Part shown: positions 37,217 to 44,938 of the stretch, piece after piece
How positions within the stretch are numbered: position 1 is the stretch's first letter
Layout: each line of letters starts with the position of its first letter
NCBI GenBank assembly: GCA_963829955.1
Contig: CAWHKS010000001.1
Location: forward strand, 62,001-126,000
Source: DASTFY01 sp963829955
Lineage (GTDB): Bacteria; Actinomycetota; Acidimicrobiia; Acidimicrobiales; Ilumatobacteraceae
Length of the DNA: 64,000 nt
Direction: 5' to 3'
Program-made: the position numbers and the translations under genes
Notes under the pieces: model-generated
What the model saw: the letters and a program-made list of their open reading frames with translations, nothing else
Told to the model about the DNA's origin: nothing
Databases searched by the model: none

Positions 37217-37873
37217 GTGCCCGGTACGGCTCTCACCTTGTCCGAGGCCGGCTCGAAGGCGCTGATGCGGGCGCACGGTGTACCGGTGCTCGACGACCGC
37301 GAGGTCACATCGCCAGCAGAAGCCGCCGTGGCAGCCGACGAGCTCGGCTACCCGGTGGTCGTGAAGCTGTGCGGTGAGGCCATCTCCCACAAGACGGAAC
37401 GGGGCCTGGTGCGGCTGCGCCTGGCCGACGCCGACGCAGTGGCGGCGGCCGCCGTCGAGCTGCTGGCCGCGGCGCGCCCCGACGACGGCCCGGTGTCGCT
37501 CCTCGTCGCGCCCATGGTCGCCGGGAACCGAGAGCTGATCGCCGGGCTAGTACGGGACCCGCAGTTCGGCATGAACGTGATGGTCGGGATCGGCGGCATC
37601 CTGGCCGAGGCCGTGGCCGACGTCGTCTTCTGCCCGGTGCCCGTCAGCCCGGTGGACGCCGAGGACATGATCGAAGGTCTCGGCGCGCAGGCCCTGCTCG
37701 GTCCCTTCCGGGGCGAGCCCGTGGTGAACCGGGATCAGGTCGTGGCGGTGCTGACCGGCCTCTCCGAGCTCGCCGTGGCCCGGCCGGACGTCGTTGCCGC
37801 CGATCTCAACCCGCTGATCGTCGTGGACGGCCGCCCGGTCGCCGTCGACGCGCTCGTCGAGCTCGAAGGGTGA
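37217..37873 (+). CDS. ADP-forming acetate-CoA ligase, beta (ATP-grasp) subunit
   Basis: 218-aa ATP-grasp subunit of an ADP-forming acyl-CoA synthetase: acetyl-CoA + ADP + Pi gives acetate + ATP + CoA. It shows LTLSEAGSKALMRAHGVPV (about 5-23), GYPVVVKLCGEAISHKTERGLVRL (about 47-70), ELIAGLVRDPQFGMNVMVGIGG (about 108-129) and VVAADLNPLIV (about 194-204). GTG start 8 nt after a -10 box. The stop overlaps the alpha gene (GTGA), so the subunits are coupled. Confidence 0.9.
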   Translation: MPGTALTLSEAGSKALMRAHGVPVLDDREVTSPAEAAVAADELGYPVVVKLCGEAISHKTERGLVRLRLADADAVAAAAVELLAAARPDDGPVSLLVAPMVAGNRELIAGLVRDPQFGMNVMVGIGGILAEAVADVVFCPVPVSPVDAEDMIEGLGAQALLGPFRGEPVVNRDQVVAVLTGLSELAVARPDVVAADLNPLIVVDGRPVAVDALVELEG

Positions 37874-39372
37874 GCAGCGTGGCAGGGGGTGACCTCGAGC
37901 GCTTCCGGGCACTGTTCGAGCCGCGCGGCGTCCTGATCGCGGGAGCGTCGACGCACCCGGGCAAGTTCGGGTTCGTCTCGCTCCACAACCTGCTGGCCGC
38001 GGGCTACCAGGGCCGGGTGTTCGGGACGAACCTGGAGGGGCAGGACGTGCTCGGCGTGCACACCGTCGCTTCGGTCGAGGAGCTTCCCGCGAGCGAGATC
38101 GATCTGGTCTTCGTCTGCACGCCGGCCTCGGCGAACCAGGAACTCCTGCGGGCGTGTGCCCGGAAGGGCATCGGCGCGGCCTTCGTCACCTCCGCCGGCT
38201 ACGGCGAGGCCGGCGAGGAGGGCCGCCGGGCGCAGGACGAGCTGGTCGCCCTCGCCGCCGAGTTGGGCATCCTGCTGGCCGGCCCGAACGGCCAGGGCGT
38301 GGTCTCGACGCCGGCCCACCTGTGCGCGCAGATCGTTGCTCCGTACCCGCCCCCGGGGACGATCGCCGTCGCCAGCCAGAGCGGCAACTTCGTGTCGTCG
38401 TTCATGAACTACGCCGTCGCGACCGGCGTCGGCATCAGCCGGGCCGTATCGGCGGGCAACGCGGCCGCGGTCGGCGTCGGCGACTACCTGGCGTACTTCG
38501 CGGCCGATCCGCAGACCGCCGTGAGCCTCGCCTACGTCGAGGGAGTCGGCGACGGTGGCGCGTTCGCGGCGCGGATGCGGGACGCCGCCGGCCACAAACC
38601 GTTGGTCCTCGTGAAGGGTGGTGCGACCGAGGGCGGCCAGCGCGCGGCGGCCAGCCACACCGGCGCGCTGGCCAGCGACGACCGGGTCTTCGACGGCGTC
38701 TGCCGCCAGGCGGGCGCTACGAGGGCCGCCACCGTGGAGGAGGCCTTCGAGGCCGCAGCCACCTTCGCCACGCAGCCCCTCCCGGCCGGTCCCAACGTCG
38801 TCGTACTGACGACGGCCGGCGGCTGGGGCGTGGTGACGGCCGACGCCCTCACGCGGGACCGCCACCTGCGCCTCCTGCCCCTACCCGACGACTTGCGGCA
38901 AGCCATCGACAGCCGCCTCCCGCCGCGCTGGAGCCGGTCCAACCCGGTCGACTGCGCGGGCGGCGAGACGCGCGACACCATCCCCGAGGTCATGGCGCTC
39001 GTCGCCGGCCATCCGGACGTGAACGCGGTCGTCTACCTGGGGCTCGGCATCCAGTCCAACCAGGCCCGGCTGATGCGGAGCGGTCCGTTCTTTCCCGACC
39101 ACGGCTTGGAGCGGATCGTCGCCTACCACGAACGGCAGGACACCCGCTTCGCCGAGGCGGCGGCCGAGATCTCCTCGTCGACCGGCAAGCCCATCCTCAC
39201 CGCCACGGAGCTGGCCGTCGCCGATCCCGACAACTCGGGCCCGGCCGCGGTCCGGGCCTCGGGGCGGCTCTGCTACCCGTCGGCGGACCGTGCCGTCACC
39301 GCGCTGGGCCACCTCTACCGGTACGCCCGGTGGCGGCAGCGGCGCGGCCTCCCGCCGCTCGACCGACCATGA
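37870..39372 (+). CDS. ADP-forming acetate-CoA ligase, alpha subunit
   Basis: 500 aa with a CoA-binding Rossmann domain (RGVLIAGASTHPGKFGFVSL, about 19-38), a succinyl-CoA ligase-like middle domain (VASQSGNFVSSFMNYA, about 164-179) and the phosphohistidine segment AASHTGALASDD (His about 260). The remaining third matches acyl-CoA synthetase C-terminal domains (TTAGGWGVVTADAL). With the beta subunit it can yield ATP from acetyl-CoA made by PFOR. Other acyl-CoAs are possible substrates. Confidence 0.9.
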   Translation: MSSVAGGDLERFRALFEPRGVLIAGASTHPGKFGFVSLHNLLAAGYQGRVFGTNLEGQDVLGVHTVASVEELPASEIDLVFVCTPASANQELLRACARKGIGAAFVTSAGYGEAGEEGRRAQDELVALAAELGILLAGPNGQGVVSTPAHLCAQIVAPYPPPGTIAVASQSGNFVSSFMNYAVATGVGISRAVSAGNAAAVGVGDYLAYFAADPQTAVSLAYVEGVGDGGAFAARMRDAAGHKPLVLVKGGATEGGQRAAASHTGALASDDRVFDGVCRQAGATRAATVEEAFEAAATFATQPLPAGPNVVVLTTAGGWGVVTADALTRDRHLRLLPLPDDLRQAIDSRLPPRWSRSNPVDCAGGETRDTIPEVMALVAGHPDVNAVVYLGLGIQSNQARLMRSGPFFPDHGLERIVAYHERQDTRFAEAAAEISSSTGKPILTATELAVADPDNSGPAAVRASGRLCYPSADRAVTALGHLYRYARWRQRRGLPPLDRP

Positions 39373-40875
39373 GCCAGCCCACATGGCCGCCGGCCCAGTG
39401 GCCCGCGCCGCCTCCGCCGCAGCGGGACGTGCGGGGACCGTGGCGAACGCTCATCTTCATCCTCGTGCTCGGCGCCGTTCCCGCGGTCGGCCTGTACCTC
39501 GCCCACCGCGCCGCGGCGTCCCGCGCCGACGAGGGTCAGCCCGTCCCCGCCGTCGCCCTCCCCACGGCGGGGGAGGTGGTCACCCCGCTGGCCTCGCTGC
39601 GCCGGGTCCCGGCGACGGTGTCCGGCACGCTGGCGACGGACGCGCTCGGTGGCCTCGCTGGCTCCCGTGGGCGACCTCGTCGCGCCCGGGAGCTGCCTGG
39701 TCGTGGGGCTGGACGGCGCCCCCGTGTTCGACCGCGCCGGCGGGACCAGCGTGCTGCCGGCCTCGAACATGAAGATCGTGACGGCCGCCGTCGCCCTCGA
39801 CGTCTTGGGAGCCGAGCACCGGTTCACAACCGAGGCCCGCGGCGACGCGTCCCCGGCAGGTGGCGTCCTCAACGGCAACCTCTACCTGGTCGGGGGAGGC
39901 GACCCTGTCCTCGGGACCGCGCCGTACGTGGCAGCCGCGGCCGCGCAGGTCAACTACCCGCAGCCGTACGTCACGCCCCTGGAGGCCCTCGCCGACCAGA
40001 TCGTCGCCACCGGGGTGCGGCAGATCACGGGCTCGGTCCTCGGCGACGACAGCCGCTACGACGCCGAGCGCTTCGTCCCGTCGTGGCCCGCCAGCTACGC
40101 GACCTCGAGGGAGGCCGGTCCGCTGGGGGCGCTGATGGTCAACGACTCCGCGGCGACGCTCGACCCGTTGCGCAGCGCCGACGACCCTGCGGTGTCCGCG
40201 GCGGCGACCCTCACCGCGCTGCTACGGGAACGAGGGGTGGTGGTCGCCGGGGAAGCCGGGCGCGCGGTGGCTCCGCCCGTTGCGCCGGTGGTGACCACCA
40301 TCCAGAGCCGCCCACTCGGCGAGCTGGTCGGCGAGCTCCTGACGACGAGCGACGACAACACGGCGGAGCTGCTGGTCAAGGAGATCGGCGCGGTGGCCGG
40401 TGGCGCAGGGACGCGCGCTGCGGGCCTCGCCATCATGCAGGCGAAGCTGGGGGAGTGGGGCGTGCCGCTCGAGGGCATCTACCTCATCGACGGGTCGGGG
40501 CTCGATCGTGGCAATCGTCTGACCTGCGCAGCGCTGCAGGGCGTCCTCCGGCACGTCGGAGGCACCGGCCCGGTGGCCGACGGGCTACCCGTCGCCGGAC
40601 GGACGGGCACGCTGGTCGACGCGTTCCGGGGCAATCCCGCCGAGGGGCGCCTCCGTGCGAAGACGGGCACGCTGAGCGAGGCCAAAGCCCTGTCCGGCTT
40701 CGTCGACGCCGTCGACGGGCAGCGCCACGTGAGCTTCAGCTACATCCAGAACAGCCCCGAGGCGGAGGCCGCCGCGGCGCCGGTCTGGGATGCGCTCGGA
40801 CGGGTCCTGACGACCTACCCGACCGCGCCGCCCATCGACCAGCTCGATCCCGAGCCCCCGGCTCCGCCGAGCTGA
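39369..40875 (+). CDS. dacB: D-alanyl-D-alanine carboxypeptidase/endopeptidase (PBP4, S13), frameshifted near 39651
   Basis: Peptidoglycan hydrolase with serine active site. The N-terminus (39369 ATG overlapping the upstream stop) holds a Pro-rich segment and one TM helix (TLIFILVLGAVPAVGLYLAH, about 29-48). The frame then breaks near 39651, where the catalytic part APVGDLVAPGSCLVV continues in the +1 frame to 40875. Deleting one G restores it. Catalytic motifs: SNMK (Ser in LPASNMKIVT), the SDDN in TTSDDNTAEL and KTGT in LRAKTGTLSEAK. Product expected to be membrane-anchored outside the cell. Sequencing error or true disruption unresolved. Confidence 0.88.
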
Positions 40876-40887
40876 GGCGGCCGCGCC

Positions 40888-40893
40888 TACCCT
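40888..40893 (+). promoter_or_regulatory. -10 box TACCCT before the Lon-N protein gene
   Basis: TACCCT ends 6 nt before GTG 40900. A second box TACGTT (40913-40918) precedes an in-frame GTG at 40924, so the true start is uncertain. Confidence 0.4.
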
Positions 40894-40899
40894 GGCACG

Positions 40900-41568
40900 G
40901 TGCCGGACCCTACGTTGGCGCCCGTGCCGGACGACGTGTCGCCAGCGACGGCGCTCCCGATGTTCCCTCTCGGAACGGTCCTCTTTCCTGGAGCCCTGCT
41001 GCCGCTGCACGTGTTCGAGCCGCGGTACCGCCGGCTCGTCCAGGATTGCCTGGCCGGCGAGCCGGAGTTCGGGGTGGTCCTCATCGACCGCGGGCACGAG
41101 GTGGGCGGCGGCGACGTGCGCCGGCCCGTCGGCGCGGTGGCCCGCATCCTGGAGGTCCGGGAGCTCCCGGACGGTCGCTACCTGGTGCAGTCGGCCGGCG
41201 TCCGCCGGCTTCGGGTGCGAGCGTGGTTGGCCGACACCCCCTATCCCCGCGCCCAGGTAGAGGACTGGCCGGACGAGGGGGCGGGCGTGGTCACCGCGGA
41301 GCGGGTGGCCGAGGTGGCCACACGGGCGAGACGGGTGCGGGCGCTGGCCAGCGAGCTGCACGACGGCGCCGGACCCCTCGAGATCGACATAGCCGATGAC
41401 CCCCTCCTGGCGAGCTACCACCTCTGCGCGGTTGCTCCGGTCGGTCCGGACGACCGATACCGCCTGCTGTCCTGCCCGGGACCGGCCGAGCGGCTCGACC
41501 GCCTGGACGAGCTGCTGACCGACGCCGAGGAAGTGTTGACGCTTCGGCTCCAGAGCGGCCACGGTTAG
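40900..41568 (+). CDS. Lon N-terminal-domain protein
   Basis: 222-aa stand-alone Lon substrate-binding (LON/PUA-like) domain without ATPase or protease: LPMFPLGTVLFPGALLPLHVFEPRYRRLVQDCL (about 19-51) is diagnostic, followed by VVLIDRGHEVGGGD and ARILEVRELPDGRYLV. Such proteins are common in actinobacteria with no firmly established function; a role in protein quality control is assumed. A GTG at 40924 is an alternative start removing eight residues. Confidence 0.88.
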   Translation: MPDPTLAPVPDDVSPATALPMFPLGTVLFPGALLPLHVFEPRYRRLVQDCLAGEPEFGVVLIDRGHEVGGGDVRRPVGAVARILEVRELPDGRYLVQSAGVRRLRVRAWLADTPYPRAQVEDWPDEGAGVVTAERVAEVATRARRVRALASELHDGAGPLEIDIADDPLLASYHLCAVAPVGPDDRYRLLSCPGPAERLDRLDELLTDAEEVLTLRLQSGHG

Positions 41569-41601
41569 CGGCGCCGGACAGATCTGCTAAGAACCTCTCC
41601 C

Positions 41602-41946
41602 GTGCTGCCGGAGGATCGTGCCGTCTCATCGAACCCCGTGACGCAGATGTCGAGCACGGTGGACCTGGTCAAGGCCTACGCCAAGCAGGAGACAGTCGGA
41701 CGCCTCAAGGGCATCGGCCGCTGGGTCGGCTACGGGATCGTGGGCGCGACCGCGCTGGCCATCGGCATCGTGCTGCTGGTCGTCGGACTGTTGCGGCTGC
41801 TGCAGGATGTGGGGGAAGACACCTTTGACGGGTTCTGGTCGATCGGGCCCTACCTGATCGCCCTCGTGGTCTGCATCCTCGTGGTGGCCCTCGCCCTCAG
41901 CCGCGTGAAGGCCACCGACCTGCACCGTGAAGGGAGGCAGCAATGA
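41602..41946 (+). CDS. Small membrane protein, holin-X/phage-holin-superfamily-like
   Basis: 114 aa (longest reading). SSTVDLVKAYAKQETVGRLKGIGRW forms an amphipathic head, then two TM helices (about 43-65 and 79-99) and a basic C-terminus. This architecture matches actinobacterial putative holin-X/DUF1469-like proteins, which are not phage genes. The start is uncertain: GTG 41602, GTG 41638 or ATG 41647. Its stop overlaps the next start (ATGA). Confidence 0.6.
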   Translation: MLPEDRAVSSNPVTQMSSTVDLVKAYAKQETVGRLKGIGRWVGYGIVGATALAIGIVLLVVGLLRLLQDVGEDTFDGFWSIGPYLIALVVCILVVALALSRVKATDLHREGRQQ

Positions 41947-42173
41947 CCAGCCCGGGATCGTTGGATCCGGCCGATCAGCGCATCACCCGCGACGACATCG
42001 AGCAGAGCCTTCGTGCCATCCAGACGGGGGTCGAGGGCAAGGTCCGGAGCAAGAAGACCCGCATCATCCAGGGTGCCTCCATCGGCGCGGTCGTGCTCAT
42101 CCTGTTGATCTACGTGATCGGCCGGCGGGCCGGGAGCAAGCGCAGCACCATCGTCGAGATCCGGCGGGTCTGA
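41943..42173 (+). CDS. Small single-pass membrane protein
   Basis: 76 aa: an acidic/polar N-terminus (RDDIEQSLRAIQTGVEGKVRSKKTR), one TM helix (IIQGASIGAVVLILLIYVIG, about 41-60) and a short basic tail. It overlaps the holin-X-like gene by 4 bp and is followed by a basic protein gene after 4 bp; the three form one unit. Unrecognised; probably an envelope-associated partner of its neighbours. Confidence 0.6.
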   Translation: MTSPGSLDPADQRITRDDIEQSLRAIQTGVEGKVRSKKTRIIQGASIGAVVLILLIYVIGRRAGSKRSTIVEIRRV

Positions 42174-42177
42174 ACCA

Positions 42178-42456
42178 GTGGCGATCATCGAGCGCAGGAA
42201 GTACCCCCTCTACTCACCCAGCGCGAACGTCCGCCGCCGCCTGTACCGGCGCAGCCGCTCGAACCGCGCCTTCGCCAGCCTCACCACCATGCTCTTCCTG
42301 CTGCGCGTGGTGCGGCGGGCCAGCAGCAAGCAGCCCGAGGTGGCGGCGCTCGATCGTCTGGCTCCCGGCCAGACGATCATCATCACGACGACCGCGCCAC
42401 CGACGAGGCGGCAACGGCACGCGGCGCGGCGGCGCGGCGGCGAGTCGACAGCCTGA
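42178..42456 (+). CDS. Small basic hypothetical protein
   Basis: 92 aa, very Arg-rich, with one weak hydrophobic stretch (FASLTTMLFLLRVV). GTG start 4 nt after the previous stop. Last of three short genes; not recognised. It may be an RNA- or membrane-associated protein. Confidence 0.5.
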   Translation: MAIIERRKYPLYSPSANVRRRLYRRSRSNRAFASLTTMLFLLRVVRRASSKQPEVAALDRLAPGQTIIITTTAPPTRRQRHAARRRGGESTA

Positions 42457-42528
42457 GCTCCGGCACGTCGGCGCGACGCCGGCGGCGGCCGGGTCCGGCC
42501 CCGGCTGGCGGGGCAGAATGGTCGACGC

Positions 42529-42738
42529 ATGAAGGTCGTGCTGCGCAACCCTCGCCGGGAGATGGAGGTGCCCGGGCCCGTGCGCGTCCACGCGCTGTTG
42601 GAACGGCTCGGCCTCAACCGTGAGGCGCACCTGGTCATCCGGGACGGGACCCTGGTGCCCGGCGACGACCTGCTGGGTGACGCCGATGTCGTCGAGGTGC
42701 GGCCGGTGATCTCCGGGGGCGCGGGGGGCGGGGCATGA
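42529..42738 (+). CDS. ttuB: Ubiquitin-like sulfur carrier (ThiS/MoaD/TtuB-like)
   Basis: 69-aa beta-grasp protein: MKVVLRNPRREMEVPG, VHALLERLGL, LVPGDDLLGDADVVEVRPVISGG. The Gly-Gly that should be thiocarboxylated is followed by five residues (AGGGA) instead of being terminal, so activation would need trimming, or the stop is shifted. It overlaps the ttuA start by 4 bp (ATGA), pointing to a role as sulfur donor for tRNA 2-thiolation in the TtuB manner. Confidence 0.78.
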   Translation: MKVVLRNPRREMEVPGPVRVHALLERLGLNREAHLVIRDGTLVPGDDLLGDADVVEVRPVISGGAGGGA

Positions 42739-43698
42739 AGTGCCGCGTCTGCCGCGGGCCTGCGGTCGTCGACCTACCCCGCCACAATGCCAATTTCTGC
42801 GCCGAGCACCTGGTCAAGCTGTGCCGCGACCAGGTGGCCAAGGCCATCGCCGACCACGACATGCTGGCGGAGAGGGAGCGGACACTTGTGGCCGTGTCGG
42901 GCGGCAAGGACAGCCTGGCGCTGTGGGACCTGCTGGTGGACCTGGGCTACGAGGCGGACGGGCTGTACATCGGGCTCGGCATCGGCGCGTACAGCGACGC
43001 CTCGGCCGACGCGGCGCGGGCGTTCGCCTCGGAGCGGGGGCTCGTGCTGCGCGAGCTGTCCCTCCGGGAGGATCACGGGTACGACGTGCCGACGGCGGCC
43101 GCCGCCACCCGCCGCGTGCCTTGCTCGTCCTGCGGGCTGTCCAAGCGCCACCTGTTCGACAGCGCGGCGCGCGAGGGCGGGTACGCGGTCGTCGCCACCG
43201 GACACAACCTGGACGACGAGGCCGCCGTCCTGTTCGGCAACACCCTGCGCTGGGACCTCGAGTACCTCGCCCGTCAGCTGCCGGTGCTGCCCGCCCACGA
43301 CGGCTTCCCTCGCAAGGTGAAGCCGCTGGTCCGGCTGAGCGAGCGGGAGACCGCGGCCTACTGCATCGTCGCGCGGCATCGACTACCAGGTGGAGGAGTG
43401 CCCGCTGGCGGCCGGGAATCGCCACCTCGGTTACAAGGCGGCCCTGAACACCGTCGAGGATCGGTCGCCGGGCACGAAAGCCGCGTTCTATCTCGGCTTC
43501 CTCGACCGCATGGCGCCGCTCCTGGCCTCGCAGTCCGTGGCGTCGCGGGCCCTGGCCGAGCAGGGCGGCCTGCAGCCGTGCTCCCGCTGCGGTGCTCCCA
43601 CGACCGGTGGGGTGTGCGCTTTCTGCCGCCTGGTGGAGCGGGCGGGGGCCCACGAGCCGGTCGCCGTCGAGCAGCTCCCGAAGCGGCGGCGACGGTGA
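42735..43698 (+). CDS. ttuA: tRNA 2-thiolation enzyme TtuA/TtcA-like, frameshifted near 43372
   Basis: PP-loop ATPase of the TtuA/Ncs6 family that thiolates a tRNA base (s2T54 in TtuA). N-terminal zinc ligands CRVC (3-6) and FC..H; PP-loop VSGGKDSLALWDLL (about 54-67); PCSSCGLSKRHLFD (about 131-144). In the first frame the protein fails after ETAAYCIV; the expected continuation DYQVEECPLAAGNRHLGYKA runs in the +1 frame to 43698 with C-terminal zinc finger CSRCGAPTTGGVCAFC. Removing one base near 43371-43376 repairs it. The broken frame otherwise reads through into trmI, a false fusion. Confidence 0.86.
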
Positions 43699-44480
43699 CG
43701 GTCACGGGCAGCGGGTTCGCGTACGGCGACAAGGTCCTGGTGCTCGACGCCAAGGGGCGCCGCTACCTCACGACCCTCAAGGAGGGCGGCGAGTTCCACA
43801 CCCACGCTGGCTTCTTTCCGCACGCCGAGCTGATCGGCCAGCCCGAGGGGACGGTCGTCAAGGCGAACCTCGGAGCCCAGTACGTGGTGCTGCGCCCGAC
43901 GCTCGAGGACTTCGTGGTCGAGATGCCTCGCGGGGCGCAGGTCATCTATCCGAAGGATCTCGGGCCGATCCTGATGCTGGCCGACATCGGGCCTGGTGTC
44001 CGCGTGCTCGAGTCCGGGGTCGGCTCGGGCGCGCTCTCGATGACGATGCTCAGGGCGGGTGCGGTGATCGTGGGCTACGAGCTGCGCGAGGACTTCGCCA
44101 ATCGGGCCCGGTCCAACGTGCGCTCGTTCCTCGGCGCCGACGTGCTCGCCCGCTACCACGTCGAGCTGAGGGACTGCTACGACGGCATCGACGAGGAGGG
44201 GGTAGACCGTGTCGTCCTCGACCTCCCCGAGCCGTGGCGTGTCGTGCCCCACGCCACCGGTGCCCTGCGGACCGGGGGGATCCTCGTCGCCTACACGCCG
44301 TCCATCATCCAGGCCAGCCGGCTTCGGGAGGCCCTTGCCGATTCCACGGTCTGGCTGGCGCCCCGCACGCTCGAGGTGCTGCACCGCACGTGGCACGTGG
44401 AGGGACAGGCCGTGCGTCCGGACCACCGGATGGTGGCCCACACGGGCTTCCTCACCTCAGCTCGGTTCGTGGGCGGCTGA
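43695..44480 (+). CDS. trmI: tRNA (adenine-58-N1)-methyltransferase
   Basis: SAM-dependent enzyme making m1A58 in the T-loop of tRNA. 261 aa: an N-terminal beta domain (VLVLDAKGRRYLTTLKEGGEFHTHAGFFPHAELIG), the SAM motif VLESGVGSGALSMTML (about 104-119), acidic motif GYELRED and VVLDLPEPW (about 174-182). The GTG start overlaps the ttuA stop (GTGA). With ttuB and ttuA it forms a T-loop modification set: s2T54 depends on nearby m1A58 in thermophiles. Confidence 0.93.
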   Translation: MTVTGSGFAYGDKVLVLDAKGRRYLTTLKEGGEFHTHAGFFPHAELIGQPEGTVVKANLGAQYVVLRPTLEDFVVEMPRGAQVIYPKDLGPILMLADIGPGVRVLESGVGSGALSMTMLRAGAVIVGYELREDFANRARSNVRSFLGADVLARYHVELRDCYDGIDEEGVDRVVLDLPEPWRVVPHATGALRTGGILVAYTPSIIQASRLREALADSTVWLAPRTLEVLHRTWHVEGQAVRPDHRMVAHTGFLTSARFVGG

Positions 44481-44539
44481 CCACCCCGGGCAGGGACCTG
44501 CGGTTCGTGCCGGCCGGGCTTCGGCCGGACACCGGCGGC

Positions 44540-44785
44540 TCAGGCCTCGATGAAGATGCACTCCCCGGGGCACTCCTCGGCGGACTCGATGACGGCGTCG
44601 AGCTGCCCGTCGGGGATCTCCGCCATGCCGGCCGCACCCTGCGGGTTGCCCTTGGCCTCGGCGTAGACGGTGGAGCCTTCCTTCACGTAGGCCAAGCCGT
44701 CGTCGAGGAGCGTGAAGACATCCGGAGCGATCTCTTCGCAGAGACCGTCGCCCGTGCACAGATCCTGGTCGATCCAGACCTTCAT
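44540..44785 (-). CDS. 3Fe-4S-type ferredoxin
   Basis: 81-aa acidic ferredoxin. Cysteines are CTGDGLC (10 and 16, C-x5-C) and ECPGEC (72 and 76). The C-x5-C and distal C-P fit actinobacterial single-cluster 3Fe-4S ferredoxins; Cys 76 is an extra residue. The middle replaces a compact loop with a 25-residue Gly/Ala-rich insert. GAGGAG precedes the ATG and a TAAAGT box lies further upstream. A role as electron carrier is expected; the partner is not defined. Confidence 0.86.
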   Translation of the reverse strand: MKVWIDQDLCTGDGLCEEIAPDVFTLLDDGLAYVKEGSTVYAEAKGNPQGAAGMAEIPDGQLDAVIESAEECPGECIFIEA

Positions 44786-44911
44786 CGCGTCTGCTCCTCG
44801 TTCGGTAGGTCAGCCGTTCGGACTTTACACGGCGCAGCCCGCGGAAAACAACGACCAGCCCCGGTCTCACGGTCGTAACGTGCGTGGCACGACGGCGACG
44901 CACTCGACGAG

Positions 44912-44917
44912 TAGGTT
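44912..44917 (+). promoter_or_regulatory. -10 box TAGGTT with leader and RBS for arc
   Basis: TAGGTT lies 22 nt before GTG 44939, and GGAAGGAGG (44923-44931) sits between them. Unlike most genes here, arc appears to have a short leader with a Shine-Dalgarno site. Confidence 0.45.
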
Positions 44918-44938
44918 CGCCGGGAAGGAGGTGCGAGC

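Noticed and set aside
41602..41946. Phage holin or prophage remnant
   Set aside because: The holin-X name reflects superfamily similarity only; no phage genes surround it and it sits in an ordinary chromosomal cluster.
42735..44480. One 581-aa protein fusing TtuA and TrmI
   Set aside because: The middle (about residues 213-320) is low-complexity out-of-frame sequence, while true TtuA continues in the +1 frame to 43698 and TrmI has its own overlapping GTG start. The fusion is a product of the frameshift.
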